This document shows, in pieces, positions 51,023 through 62,181 of a DNA stretch of 64,000 nt. Source of the stretch: Thauera butanivorans NBRC 103042 (GTDB lineage Bacteria; Pseudomonadota; Gammaproteobacteria; Burkholderiales; Rhodocyclaceae). A program made the translations under genes and the position numbers. The first letter of the stretch is position 1, and the number at the start of each line of letters is the position of its first letter. The stretch lies in NCBI RefSeq assembly GCF_001591165.1, contig NZ_BCUG01000002.1:62001-126000 (forward strand), given 5' to 3'. The notes under the pieces are model-generated. The model did no database searches and was not told where the DNA came from. It worked only from the letters and a program-made list of their open reading frames with translations.

Positions 51023-51634
51023 ATGGCGCGCAACACTGACTCCAATCGCGAATTCATCAGTACCGCCCAAGCCGCTCGCCAGCTCGGTCTGTCGCTCGGA
51101 GCCGTTCAGCAGATGGTCGAAAGCGGTGCGCTGGCCGGCTGGAAGACGGCCGGCGGCCACCGTCGCATCCGCCAGGACTCGGTCGACGCCCTGCTCGCCC
51201 GCAGCCAGCAGGGCAGCGCGCCTGTCCGCCAGCGCAACGAAGGCAGCAAGCTCCGCGTGGTGGTGGTCGAGGACGACAGCCTGCTGCAGACGCTCTACCG
51301 CGAAACCTTCGCCAGTTGGCCGATCGAGATCGAGCTGTGCGTGCTCGACCACGGCCTCGATGCCCTGGTCGAACTCGGCCGGCAACCGCCCGACCTGCTG
51401 ATCGCCGACCTGCGCATGCCGGGTCTGGACGGTTTCGAGATGATTCGCCGCCTGCGCGAGAACCCGGTCGCCAGCGAAACCGCGATCGTCGTCGTCTCCG
51501 CGTTGACCGCCGACGAGATCGAGGCCGAAGGCGGCCTGCCCGAAGACGTGACCGTCTATCGCAAGCCCGTCCCCTTCCACCAGTTGCAGGGCTACATGCA
51601 GGCCCTGGTCGCCCAGCACAAACGGATACGCTGA
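51023..51634 (+). CDS. Response regulator with N-terminal excisionase/MerR-type HTH
   Basis: A 203-residue protein. Residues about 11-60 are a MerR/excisionase-like DNA-binding domain (FISTAQAARQLGLSLGAVQQMVESGALAGWKTAGGHRRI). After a linker, residues about 76-200 are a receiver domain with phosphoacceptor Asp129 (LIADLRMPG), the acidic pair Glu83-Asp84, and KP near the end. The order, DNA binding before receiver, is the reverse of the common one. It precedes the histidine kinase gene by 25 bases and is its probable partner. Confidence 0.9.
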   Translation: MARNTDSNREFISTAQAARQLGLSLGAVQQMVESGALAGWKTAGGHRRIRQDSVDALLARSQQGSAPVRQRNEGSKLRVVVVEDDSLLQTLYRETFASWPIEIELCVLDHGLDALVELGRQPPDLLIADLRMPGLDGFEMIRRLRENPVASETAIVVVSALTADEIEAEGGLPEDVTVYRKPVPFHQLQGYMQALVAQHKRIR

Positions 51635-51659
51635 TTCCTTCGCGTCAGCGGGTTCGCGA

Positions 51660-54223
<2,564 letters not shown>

Positions 54224-54227
<4 letters not shown>

Positions 54228-54601
54228 ACATCTCGACACAGCTTGCTTTCGTCACCGACGACAACGACATCAACCTCAAGGTCGCCAGCGCCCTGCTCAA
54301 CCGGCTCGGCTGGACGGTCGAAACCTTCGACAGCGCGCCCGCCATGCTGGCACGGCTGGAAGAGGTCCAACCCGCGGCGATACTGCTCGACATCTCGATG
54401 CCGAACATGGGCGGCGAAACCGCATGCGCACTGATCCGCGCCCGGCCGGAATGGCAGGGCATCCGCATCATCGCCTACACCGCGCACGCCATGACCGAAG
54501 ATGCCGAGCGCTTTCTGAGCAGCGGTTTCGATGCCACGCTGATCAAGCCGATCAGCATGGCATCGCTGACGCAGGCGGTCGGCAGCCCGGAGCGGGGCTG
54601 A
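54224..54601 (+). CDS. Stand-alone receiver domain protein
   Basis: A 125-residue CheY-like receiver: Asp12-Asp13, phosphoacceptor Asp56 in ILLDISMPNMGG, Thr/Ala in IAYTAHA, and Lys near the C-terminus (LIKPIS). No output domain. It is ATGA-coupled to the kinase, so it is the likely first receiver of the relay. Confidence 0.92.
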
Positions 54602-54964
54602 ATGCACCCCTCTCCATACACCCACTTCGACCCCCAGGCCCTGCTCGCCGACCTGTTCGGCAATCGCGAGATCGTCCGCACGGTGCTCGGCGCCTTCGGC
54701 GACTGGCGCAGCACCGCCGAGGGCGAACTCCGCGCCGCGGCCGACGCCGGCAGCGCGCCGCAGCTCGCGCGCATCACCCATGCGCTGCGCGGCACGCTGG
54801 CGCAGATCCACGCCACTGCGGGGGCGGACATGGCCAGCGCGCTCGAACAGCGCTGCAAGTCCCCGGCGCCCGGTTTCGTGCCCGGGCCGTCCGACATCGA
54901 CGCACTGCTGCATGAACTCGGCGCCGTCGCCGGAGAAGTCGCCGACTATCTCGAACGCAACTGA
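54602..54964 (+). CDS. Histidine phosphotransfer (HPt) protein
   Basis: A 120-residue helical protein with ITHALRGTLAQIHA around His60, the HPt signature (usually HxLKGxxxxxG; here Arg replaces Lys). It starts immediately after the receiver stop. It completes a four-step relay: kinase, receiver, HPt, HTH-receiver. Confidence 0.85.
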   Translation: MHPSPYTHFDPQALLADLFGNREIVRTVLGAFGDWRSTAEGELRAAADAGSAPQLARITHALRGTLAQIHATAGADMASALEQRCKSPAPGFVPGPSDIDALLHELGAVAGEVADYLERN

Positions 54965-55055
54965 GCCGCGGATTCGCCTGCCTCCCGGGACGGCAGCGTC
55001 ACGCGAAAATCCGGAGGTTCGTCAAAATCTTCTTCCCGATTCCCGTTCGGGCGAC

Positions 55056-55061
55056 TATAAT
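55056..55061 (+). promoter_or_regulatory. -10 box of the tRNA-Ser promoter
   Basis: A perfect TATAAT lies 13 bases before the tRNA; the -35 region (around 55030-55038) is weak. A GC-rich discriminator follows, as is common for stable RNA. Confidence 0.5.
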
Positions 55062-55073
55062 CGCCGGCTTCCC

Positions 55074-55164
55074 GGACAGGTGGATGAGTGGTTTAAGTCG
55101 CACGCCTGGAAAGCGTGTTCAGGGTAATACCCTGACGCGGGTTCGAATCCCGCCCTGTCCGCCA
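55074..55164 (+). tRNA. tRNA-Ser (anticodon GGA)
   Basis: A complete class II tRNA. The acceptor stem GGACAGG (55074-55080) pairs with CCTGTCC (55154-55160). The anticodon stem CACGC/GCGTG encloses the loop CTGGAAA with anticodon GGA at 55108-55110, reading UCC/UCU. It has a long variable arm (CAGGGTAATACCCTG), a T-loop GGTTCGAATCC, and an encoded CCA end. It is not used by the prophage as an integration site. Confidence 0.97.
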
Positions 55165-55173
55165 GAATCATCG

Positions 55174-55205
55174 AAAAGGCCCTGCTCCCTCCTGGGGTCT
55201 TTTTT
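55174..55205 (+). terminator. Terminator after tRNA-Ser
   Basis: AAAAGGCCC pairs with GGGTCTTTT (one G-T pair) and runs into a T tract. It lies before the H-NS-like gene. Confidence 0.75.
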
Positions 55206-55218
55206 GCATCGGCCCCGT

Positions 55219-55605
55219 ATGCCTTTCAGCCTGAGCAAGCACTCCCTCCCGGAACTGGAGACGCTGCTTGCCGAGATCAAGCAGGAAATTGCAGTGCGCG
55301 AAAGCGCGGCCCAGACGCCCGCCATACCGCCTGCAGTCGAAGCCGTGACCGAGGCAGCCCCCTCCCCGACGGATGAAACGCCTCCGCAGCCGGAACAGGC
55401 CGTGGTGAGCGGAAGCACGCCCGTGATCCGCTACGTGCATCCGGCCAGCCGCACGCTGACCTGGAGCGGCGAAGGCCCGACGCCCGACTGGGTCACCGCC
55501 TACCTGGCGCACGGCGGCTCCTGGAGCGCGATGGAAAACGCCGCGGAAAAGCTCGCCGCCAGCCATCGGCCGGTGAGATCGCTGTTCCCGACGCGCAGCC
55601 AGTGA
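55219..55605 (+). CDS. H-NS family nucleoid-associated protein, atypical
   Basis: A 128-residue protein. The N-terminal helix LPELETLLAEIKQEIAVRE acts in oligomerisation. A Pro/Ala/Glu-rich linker (about 32-68) is longer than usual. The C-terminal DNA-binding motif TWSGEGPTPDWVTAYLAHGGS replaces the basic residues of the usual TWSGRGRTPKWV loop with Glu and neutral residues. This suggests altered DNA binding or a regulatory partner role. It starts 14 bases after the tRNA terminator; a promoter must overlap that region or lie in the tRNA. Confidence 0.82.
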   Translation: MPFSLSKHSLPELETLLAEIKQEIAVRESAAQTPAIPPAVEAVTEAAPSPTDETPPQPEQAVVSGSTPVIRYVHPASRTLTWSGEGPTPDWVTAYLAHGGSWSAMENAAEKLAASHRPVRSLFPTRSQ

Positions 55606-55694
55606 CGTAGATGGAGCGACACGCGCGGACCCGCTTGCGGAGCCGTCGTATCATTGCGCAGTCGCCCTCCACGGTTTCTCCATCGACTGCGCAC

Positions 55695-56948
55695 ATGGCC
55701 GTTCCGACTTCCCCCCCAGCAGCGCCAGCAAGCCGCACATCGCCATTGCAGGCCCTGGTGCCGCTTCTGCTGCTGTTCGGCCTGATGCTGCCGGTCACCG
55801 GCATGGTACCGGTGCTGTCCTCGTTCACCGCCCAGCGCTTCGACGGCCTGGGGCAGTTCGGCAGCCATTTCTTCATGTCGATCAACATGATCGGCGCCCT
55901 CATCGGCGCCCCGGTCGCCGGCCTGCTGTCCGACCGGCTGGGCAAGCGCAAGAAGCTGGCGGTAACCGCACTGATCCTGAACGGGCTCACGCTGCTCGGC
56001 ATCGCCCTCGCCTATCGCCAGTTCGACAGCTACGCCCTGCTGCTTGGCCTCCGCCTGCTCGAAGGTTTCGCTCACATGTCGGCGCTGTCGCTGCTGATGG
56101 CGCTGGGTTCGGACCAGGTCGGGCGCGGCGGACTGGGTGGCCGCATGGGCGCGATCGGCGCCTCGATCAGCCTGGGCGTGGCCACCGGTGCGCCGCTCGG
56201 CGGCGTGGTCGGCGGCATCGACCCGCTATGGGTGCCGCTGGGCGGCGGGCTGCTGTCGCTGGCGTTGGCGGTGGTCGGCGCCATCGGCCTGCGCGACGCC
56301 ACGACGGCGCGGCCGCGCATGGCGATCGGCGAAATCCTCGACACGCTGCGCACCCGCCGCGCGCTCGCGGTACCGCTCGCCTTCTCCTTCGCCGACCGGC
56401 TGACCGTGGGTTTCATCGTCTCCACGCTGTCGCTCTACTTCGGCCTCACGCTAGGCTTCGATGCCCGCGCCATCGGCATGGCGATGGCCGCTTTCCTGGT
56501 TCCCTTCTCGCTGCTGACCTGGCCTGCCGGCCACCTGTCGCGGCGCTGGGACCCGTTCTCGATGATGGTCGCCGGCAGCATCCTGTATGGCGTGTTCCTC
56601 GGCGCGCTGGCTTTCGTGCCCGCGGCCTGGATCATCGGCACCATGGCCGCCGGCGGCGTGATCGCGGCGCTGATGTACGCCCCCTCGCTGGTGCTGGCCG
56701 CGCACTACGGCGGCGAAGACTGCCGTGCCAGCGCGCTGGCTGCGTTCAACATGGCCGGTTCGCTCGGTTTTGCCGCCGGGCCGCTGATCAGCAGTCTGCT
56801 GCTGGCCTTCTACAGCAGCTTCAGCGCCAGCCCGCATGCACCGGTGTTCGTCAGCATCGGCGCCATCGAGGTCGCGCTGGCGCTCGGCGTCTACGCCCTC
56901 CATCGCCGCGACACGCTCGGCACCCGCTCGTCCCTGGAGCTTCGATGA
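55695..56948 (+). CDS. MFS transporter
   Basis: A 417-residue membrane carrier with about 12 helices. Motif A between helices 2 and 3 reads GLLSDRLGKRKKL. The N-terminal tail before the first helix is Ser/Pro-rich. ATG 55695 avoids a low-quality N-terminal extension. The substrate is unknown; the general look is of the drug or sugar exporter groups. It overlaps the following small membrane gene by ATGA. Confidence 0.9.
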   Translation: MAVPTSPPAAPASRTSPLQALVPLLLLFGLMLPVTGMVPVLSSFTAQRFDGLGQFGSHFFMSINMIGALIGAPVAGLLSDRLGKRKKLAVTALILNGLTLLGIALAYRQFDSYALLLGLRLLEGFAHMSALSLLMALGSDQVGRGGLGGRMGAIGASISLGVATGAPLGGVVGGIDPLWVPLGGGLLSLALAVVGAIGLRDATTARPRMAIGEILDTLRTRRALAVPLAFSFADRLTVGFIVSTLSLYFGLTLGFDARAIGMAMAAFLVPFSLLTWPAGHLSRRWDPFSMMVAGSILYGVFLGALAFVPAAWIIGTMAAGGVIAALMYAPSLVLAAHYGGEDCRASALAAFNMAGSLGFAAGPLISSLLLAFYSSFSASPHAPVFVSIGAIEVALALGVYALHRRDTLGTRSSLELR

Positions 56949-57178
56949 AGTTTTCCCGCCTCTGGCAGCCGCGCAATCCGGCGTTCTGGATGATGCTGGT
57001 GCTCAATGTGCTGTCGTCGGTCCTGGCCTGGGTGCTGCGCAGCTATCCGCTGGTGCCGCTGGCGATGGCCGTGGTCGCGGGTTTCGCACTGATGAATGCC
57101 TGGCTCGGCCTGCGCCTGGCCATCGGCCTGATGCGCGAAGACAGCCCGCCGGGCGATCAGACGTCCGGCGTCAGATAG
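56945..57178 (+). CDS. Small membrane protein coupled to the MFS transporter
   Basis: A 77-residue protein with two hydrophobic segments (about 15-32 and 36-60). Start overlaps the transporter stop. The 3' end overlaps the convergent phosphoesterase gene by 22 bases. Possibly an accessory subunit. Confidence 0.75.
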   Translation: MKFSRLWQPRNPAFWMMLVLNVLSSVLAWVLRSYPLVPLAMAVVAGFALMNAWLGLRLAIGLMREDSPPGDQTSGVR

Positions 57179-58008
57179 ATCCGCTCGACGTCCAGCGGCG
57201 AGCGCGCCTTGCCCGCGGGCGCCACCGGAAGCGGGCGCGCCTCGGCTTCGCCGACAGGCAGCGGCGCCGCGGCCTCCATGCCCCAGTGCAGGACCTCGAT
57301 GCGGCCGTCGTAGTGCTCGACGACGGCGCTGCAGGTATCGACCCAATCGCCGCAGTTCAGGTAGCGCACCTTGCCGATACGGCGGTCCGACGCCGAATGG
57401 ATGTGGCCGCAGATCACCCCGTCCACACCGCGCTGCTGCGCGGCATGCGCCACCGCGTCCTCGAAGTCGAAGATGAAGCTGACCGCGCGCTTGATCTTCT
57501 GCTTGGCATAGCCCGCCAGCGACCAGTAGCCGGGAACGTGCAGGAAGCGGCGCACGCGCGACAGCACGATGTTCAGCCGCACGAGCGTGTTGTAGGCCAC
57601 GTCGCCCAGCACCGCGACCCAGCGGTGATGGCGCGTGACCTGGTCGTATTCATCGCCGTGGATCAGCCAGTAGCGCCGGCCGTCGATGGTCTCGTGGACC
57701 CATTCGCGTTCGATGCGGATGTTGCCGAAGGCGGCGCCGACATATTCGCGCAGAGTCTCGTCGTGGTTGCCGGGAATGAAGAACACCTTGCCGCCCTGGC
57801 GCGCGCGGCGCAGCACCTTCTGCACCACGGTGTTGTGCGCCGGCGCCCACTGCACGCTGCGGCTCATCGCCCAGAAGTCGATGATGTCGCCGAGCAGGTA
57901 GAGGTACTCCGACTCGTACTCCTTCAGGAAGGCATGCAGGCGCTCGGCCTGGCTTGCCCGGGTGCCGAGGTGGACATCGGAAATGAAGATCGTGCGAACG
58001 GCCGGCAT
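57157..58008 (-). CDS. LpxH-like UDP-2,3-diacylglucosamine diphosphatase/metallophosphoesterase
   Basis: A 283-residue calcineurin-like phosphoesterase. Metal-binding motifs are in order: FISDVHLG, LLGDIIDFW, PGNHD, LIHGDEYD, GHIHSA. The family (LpxH2-type) cleaves UDP-diacylglucosamine in lipid A synthesis or related phosphodiesters. It is ATGA-coupled to the upstream glycosyltransferase gene, suggesting an envelope-lipid function. Confidence 0.9.
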   Translation of the reverse strand: MPAVRTIFISDVHLGTRASQAERLHAFLKEYESEYLYLLGDIIDFWAMSRSVQWAPAHNTVVQKVLRRARQGGKVFFIPGNHDETLREYVGAAFGNIRIEREWVHETIDGRRYWLIHGDEYDQVTRHHRWVAVLGDVAYNTLVRLNIVLSRVRRFLHVPGYWSLAGYAKQKIKRAVSFIFDFEDAVAHAAQQRGVDGVICGHIHSASDRRIGKVRYLNCGDWVDTCSAVVEHYDGRIEVLHWGMEAAAPLPVGEAEARPLPVAPAGKARSPLDVERIYLTPDV

Positions 58009-59240
58009 CAGCTTTCCCCTCCCTGGATACGTAACGAGACTCGACCGTCATGGGCAAGGGCCTTGCCCCGCCAGGCACTCAGGAGGGCTTCGGCGAAATG
58101 GTCGCAGACCCGCTCCCAATCGATGCCTTCCGCGGTGCGCCGCGCCTCGCGGCCGATGTCGGCACGCAGCCCGTCCGCACAGGCCAGCTGGACGGCGCGC
58201 TGGATGAAGCCTTTCTCGTCGCCACGGCGCACGATCGCACCGTTGTGCAGGTCGCGGATCACCTCGGCGGCGGCGGCATAGTCGTAGGCCACGGTGCACA
58301 GCCCGCTCGCCATGCCTTCGAGCGTGACGTTGCCGAAGGTCTCGGTCAGGCTGGGAAACAGGAACAGATCGGCCGATGCGTAATGGGCTGCCAGATCCTC
58401 GCCATGCCGCATGCCGGCAAGCACGGCATGCGGACATTCGCGGGCGATGGCGTCACGCATCGGCCCGTCACCGACGATGACCATCCGCGCGTCCGGGCGA
58501 TGCTCACGGATGGCAGCGAAGGCGCGCAGGGTGAGCCCGAGGTTCTTCTCCGGCGCCAGCCGTCCGACGCTGACGACCGCGATCCCGCCCGGCGCCACCT
58601 CCCACTGCCGGCGCAGCGCCTCGCTGCGGCGTGCAGGGGAATACTGCACCGTATCCACCCCGCGCGAGACCACCTCGACCCGCTCGTAGCCCTGGGCGGC
58701 CAGCGATCCCGCCAGTTCGGAGGTCGGCACGAAGGTGGCGGCCGTGCGGTTGTGGAAGCGGCGCAGGTAGGCGGCGACCGGCTGGCTCAGCCAACCCACG
58801 CCGTAGTGCGTGCTGTAGTGCTCGAAACGGGTATGGAAGTCCGACGTGACCGGCAGGTGCAGCTTGCGCGCGGCCGATACCGCGGTCCAGCCGAGCGGCC
58901 CCTCGGTCGCCACATGGACCAGGTCGGGCCGCTGCCGCGTCCACGTGCGCACCAGGCTGGACTTGGCCGGCAGACCGAACTTCAACCCGTCGTAGCGCGG
59001 CAGCTTGATCCCGCGCGACAACACTTCCTCCAGCGCGCCGCCATGGGTGGCGACATCCCCGATGGCCTGTTTCGGGCGGATGAGCTGGATGCTGTGGCCC
59101 CGCCGGATCAGGCCGTCGACCATGCGCTTGAGCGTCATCGCCACGCCGTTGACTTCCGGCGGCCAGGTCTCGGTCACCAGTGCGATGCGCAGGCGGGAAT
59201 CACGGCAGAGCTCTTCGGTCGTGAATTCGATCGCTTTCAT
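58008..59240 (-). CDS. GT4 family glycosyltransferase
   Basis: A 410-residue GT-B enzyme: RIALVTETWPPEVNGVAMTL near the N-terminus, DFHTRFEHY, SRGVDTVQYSP, SVGRLAPEKNLGLTLRAF, and the nucleotide-sugar motif SLTETFGNVTLEGMASG. The pattern is of the diacylglycerol/phosphatidylinositol mannosyltransferase-like group, which adds sugars to membrane lipids. Start at 59240 rather than four codons upstream. Cotranscribed with the LpxH-like gene. Confidence 0.92.
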   Translation of the reverse strand: MKAIEFTTEELCRDSRLRIALVTETWPPEVNGVAMTLKRMVDGLIRRGHSIQLIRPKQAIGDVATHGGALEEVLSRGIKLPRYDGLKFGLPAKSSLVRTWTRQRPDLVHVATEGPLGWTAVSAARKLHLPVTSDFHTRFEHYSTHYGVGWLSQPVAAYLRRFHNRTAATFVPTSELAGSLAAQGYERVEVVSRGVDTVQYSPARRSEALRRQWEVAPGGIAVVSVGRLAPEKNLGLTLRAFAAIREHRPDARMVIVGDGPMRDAIARECPHAVLAGMRHGEDLAAHYASADLFLFPSLTETFGNVTLEGMASGLCTVAYDYAAAAEVIRDLHNGAIVRRGDEKGFIQRAVQLACADGLRADIGREARRTAEGIDWERVCDHFAEALLSAWRGKALAHDGRVSLRIQGGES

Positions 59241-59337
59241 GCACCGCAGCATAGGCGGCGAAAAAGACGACTACGTTACGCCCTCATGTACAGGGCATGA
59301 CAAGATGGCCTGCGCCCGCAGCATGATCCGCTTCGCT

Positions 59338-61056
59338 TCAGCGGACGGTGCCTCGCAGCGCCGCCAGCACCGCCGCATCGCGGGCGTAGATGTCGGGCCG
59401 GAACTGCATCTGCCCGTCGTCGTCCAGGCCCGTGGTGGCGTAATGCAGCAATACCGGCAGCTTGCGCCTCACCGTCACCGTGCGCGTCTTGCCGGTGGTC
59501 AGTGCCTCCTCAAGCGCCTCCGGACTCCAGCGCTGCGCATCGTCCAGCAGCAAGGTCGCCAGTTCGAGCGGCTTCTCGACCCGCACACAGCCCGAGCTGA
59601 GCGCGCGCGTATCACGCCTGAACAGCGCGCGCGCATTGGTGTCGTGCAGATAGATGAGATAGGGATTGGCAAGCGCGAACTTGATGCGGCCGAGCGAGCC
59701 GTCCGCGCCCGGGTTCTGCTCCACCAGGTAAGGAAAGCCGTGCCTGCGCGCGGCCTCCCAGTCGATCAGTTGCGGATCGAGCTCTTCCCCGGCGTGATCG
59801 ACCACCCGCATGCGGCGCTTGGCGAGGTAGTCCGGATCGCGGATCACGCCAGGGATCAGGTCTTCGCGCAGGATCGTCGGCGGCACCACCCACTTCGGGT
59901 TCAGCACCAGATACTGCACGCTGTCGAGCAGCGCAGGCGTCTCGCGCGCGGGCCTGCCGACGATCACCCGCGACGACCAGGCAAGCTGTCCGCCGCGCTG
60001 GAGACGAGCCTGGTAGCCGGTCAGGTCCACCAGCAGGTGGTCGCCTTGCATGTCCTGCGCCACCCAGCGCAGCCGTTCGAGATTGACGCGGATCTGCGCC
60101 ACGCGCTGCGCCGGCCCCAGGTTCAGCGCCTCCACCGTCTGACGGCCGATCGCTGCATCCGCCGCCAGGCCGGCGCGCTGCTGGAAGCGCTTCACCGCCG
60201 CGGCCAGCGCCGGGTCGAAAAATGGGGCGTCCGCACTCCAGGCCAGTTCGGTCTCGCCTTCGGCCACCAGGCGCGTGCGTACTTCGACCACGCGTGCAGC
60301 GCGCTCGCCCGGACGCAGCGTCGGGCCTGCCGACACTTTTGGCCAGTCACCCGTTTCCGCCGTGATGCTGCGGTATTGCTTCAAGGCAAGCTGCAGTTGC
60401 CGGTACAGCTCGAGGTCAGGCGCCTGCGCCAGCACCGCCGCCGCCAGCCCGGACCGCTCCGTTCCCTCTGCCCTCCCGCTTCGCGGCGTGTCGAGCAACT
60501 GCGCGAGGCGTTCAGCCTGCTCCCCGAGCGGCGCCGGCCGGGAAAAATTCCAGTCCCGATACAGGCTGCGCGGATCGACCTTGCCGTGGCGCAACTGTCG
60601 CAGCAGGCGTGCAAGCGTGTCGGTGAACAGCAGTTCGCGCTCCGCCACGCTGTCGGGCGGCAGTTCCTGCGCCGGCCGCAGCGCTTCGGTACGCAGCATG
60701 TCCGGCGCAAAATCCGCCGGATCGAGGCCATGCTCGTCGACCGCCTCCACCGCCTCGACCAGCCCCTGCAGCAGTTCCGGCCGTGTCCATGCGGGCAGGA
60801 AGCCACGCTGGCGGTAGAACAGCAAGGTAACGTCGTCGGCCGCACGCATCGACATCGCCAGACGGTTTTCGATCAGGCCCGGCAGGTCTGCGGCGCCAGG
60901 CTCCAGGCCGCCATCGGCGCTGTCCTCCACCACGCGCTCGTCCACCGGCCCGGTGCCGAGCGCCTGCGCCGGCTGCGGACAGGCCATGGCCAGCACCAGT
61001 GCGGTGCCGGCCGAGGCGAATGATTTGCGCCAATCGATCAGGAGTTCAGGTAGCAT
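59338..61056 (-). CDS. L,D-transpeptidase (YcbB/LdtD-like)
   Basis: A 572-residue periplasmic enzyme that makes 3-3 cross-links in peptidoglycan. It has an N-terminal signal sequence (about 10-33, ending PAQA), a scaffold domain, a peptidoglycan-binding domain (FDPALAAAVKRFQQRAGLAADAAIGRQTVEALN) and the YkuD catalytic domain with HDTNARALF and SSGCVRV (Cys490). It is divergent from the YcbK-like gene at 61096; E. coli also has ycbB next to ycbK. Confidence 0.92.
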   Translation of the reverse strand: MLPELLIDWRKSFASAGTALVLAMACPQPAQALGTGPVDERVVEDSADGGLEPGAADLPGLIENRLAMSMRAADDVTLLFYRQRGFLPAWTRPELLQGLVEAVEAVDEHGLDPADFAPDMLRTEALRPAQELPPDSVAERELLFTDTLARLLRQLRHGKVDPRSLYRDWNFSRPAPLGEQAERLAQLLDTPRSGRAEGTERSGLAAAVLAQAPDLELYRQLQLALKQYRSITAETGDWPKVSAGPTLRPGERAARVVEVRTRLVAEGETELAWSADAPFFDPALAAAVKRFQQRAGLAADAAIGRQTVEALNLGPAQRVAQIRVNLERLRWVAQDMQGDHLLVDLTGYQARLQRGGQLAWSSRVIVGRPARETPALLDSVQYLVLNPKWVVPPTILREDLIPGVIRDPDYLAKRRMRVVDHAGEELDPQLIDWEAARRHGFPYLVEQNPGADGSLGRIKFALANPYLIYLHDTNARALFRRDTRALSSGCVRVEKPLELATLLLDDAQRWSPEALEEALTTGKTRTVTVRRKLPVLLHYATTGLDDDGQMQFRPDIYARDAAVLAALRGTVR

Positions 61057-61095
61057 GCCGCCTTCGAGTCTGTTTGTGCCGGTTGAAGAATATCC

Positions 61096-61659
61096 ATGGT
61101 CTCGACTTCCCACCATCATGCCTGCGCGCATCGCCGCCTGTTCCTGAAAGGGCTTTCCACGCTGCCGCTGGCCTTGCCCTTCGCATCCGCCCATGCCGCC
61201 ACGGACCGCCATCTGGCCTTCCGCCACACGCACACCGACGAACGGCTCGAAGCCCTGTACCGCAACCGCAATGGCTACGTCGAACCCGCACTGCGGAGCC
61301 TGAACCGGCTGTTCCGCGATTTCCGCACCGGTGAAATCGCCCGCATCGACCCCCGACTCTACGACATCCTCCACACGCTGAGTGTGACGTGTGGCGGGGG
61401 TACCTTCGAAATCATCTCGGGGTACCGCTCGCCCAAGACCAACAACATGCTGCGCCGCACCGGCGGCGGTGGCGTCGCCAAGCGCAGCCTGCACATGGAC
61501 GGCAAGGCGGTCGACGTCCGCCTGGTCGGCTGCGACACCGCACGCCTGCGCGACGCCGCCCTGGCGCTGGGAGCCGGTGGCGTGGGCTATTACCCGGATT
61601 CGGACTTCGTCCATATCGACACCGGGCCGGTCCGCAGTTGGGGCCCGAAAACCGCCTGA
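61096..61659 (+). CDS. DUF882/M15-type YcbK-like protein with Tat signal
   Basis: A 187-residue exported protein. The N-terminus has HRRLFLKGLST, a twin-arginine signal, followed by a hydrophobic stretch and AHA. The mature part is the peptidase M15-like DUF882: GYRSPKTNNMLR, SLHMDGKAVDVRL, FVHIDTG, which carry the zinc-binding His and Asp residues. Likely acts on peptidoglycan peptides. Divergent from the L,D-transpeptidase. Confidence 0.9.
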   Translation: MVSTSHHHACAHRRLFLKGLSTLPLALPFASAHAATDRHLAFRHTHTDERLEALYRNRNGYVEPALRSLNRLFRDFRTGEIARIDPRLYDILHTLSVTCGGGTFEIISGYRSPKTNNMLRRTGGGGVAKRSLHMDGKAVDVRLVGCDTARLRDAALALGAGGVGYYPDSDFVHIDTGPVRSWGPKTA

Positions 61660-61740
61660 ACCCCCAGCCAGGCCCACAAGACCCAAGCTGACGGGCAAAG
61701 GGCGAGCCCGCAAGCGCGCGGCCCGGACACCCCCGGGCAT

Positions 61741-62109
61741 TCAGCCCAGCAGCACCAGCCCCCACACCACCGCGACGTTGATCAGGGCGACCATGACCGC
61801 GGCGCTGCCGACGTCCTTGGCGCGCTTGGCCAGCGGGTGACGTTCCAACGACACGCGGTCCACCGTCGCCTCGACGGCGGAATTCATCAGCTCCACGATC
61901 AGCACCAACAGCACGCTGCCGATCATCAGGACGCGCTCGACCGCGTTTTCCCCCAGCCACAGCGCCAGCGGAACCATCAGCAGCGTCAGCAGCGCCTCCT
62001 GGCGAAAGGCATCCTCGTGGCGCCAGGCTGCCCCCAGCCCATCCAGTGAATAGTGAAAGGCGTTCCATACCCTGCGCAGGCCGGTCTTGCCTTTGAACGG
62101 GCTTTCCAT
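61741..62109 (-). CDS. dgkA: Diacylglycerol kinase
   Basis: A 122-residue integral membrane kinase that recycles diacylglycerol to phosphatidic acid. It has GLRRVWNAFHYSLDGLGAAWRHEDAFRQE, then two more helices and the signature IVELMNSAVEATVDRVS, with a third helix ending VWGLVLLG. The ATG at 62109 is typical for the family length. It is convergent with the YcbK-like gene; a GC-rich hairpin (61721-61738) lies between them. Confidence 0.93.
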   Translation of the reverse strand: MESPFKGKTGLRRVWNAFHYSLDGLGAAWRHEDAFRQEALLTLLMVPLALWLGENAVERVLMIGSVLLVLIVELMNSAVEATVDRVSLERHPLAKRAKDVGSAAVMVALINVAVVWGLVLLG

Positions 62110-62181
62110 CGATCGCTTCCGGATTGAAGTGGTGTGGTTTGAAGAGCGCGCGATCATTACACAAAAACGCACGAAAAGCGC

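Noticed and set aside
55074-55164. tRNA-Ser as an integration site
   Set aside because: The tRNA is intact, about 5 kb from the prophage, and the element encodes a DDE transposase rather than a tyrosine integrase.
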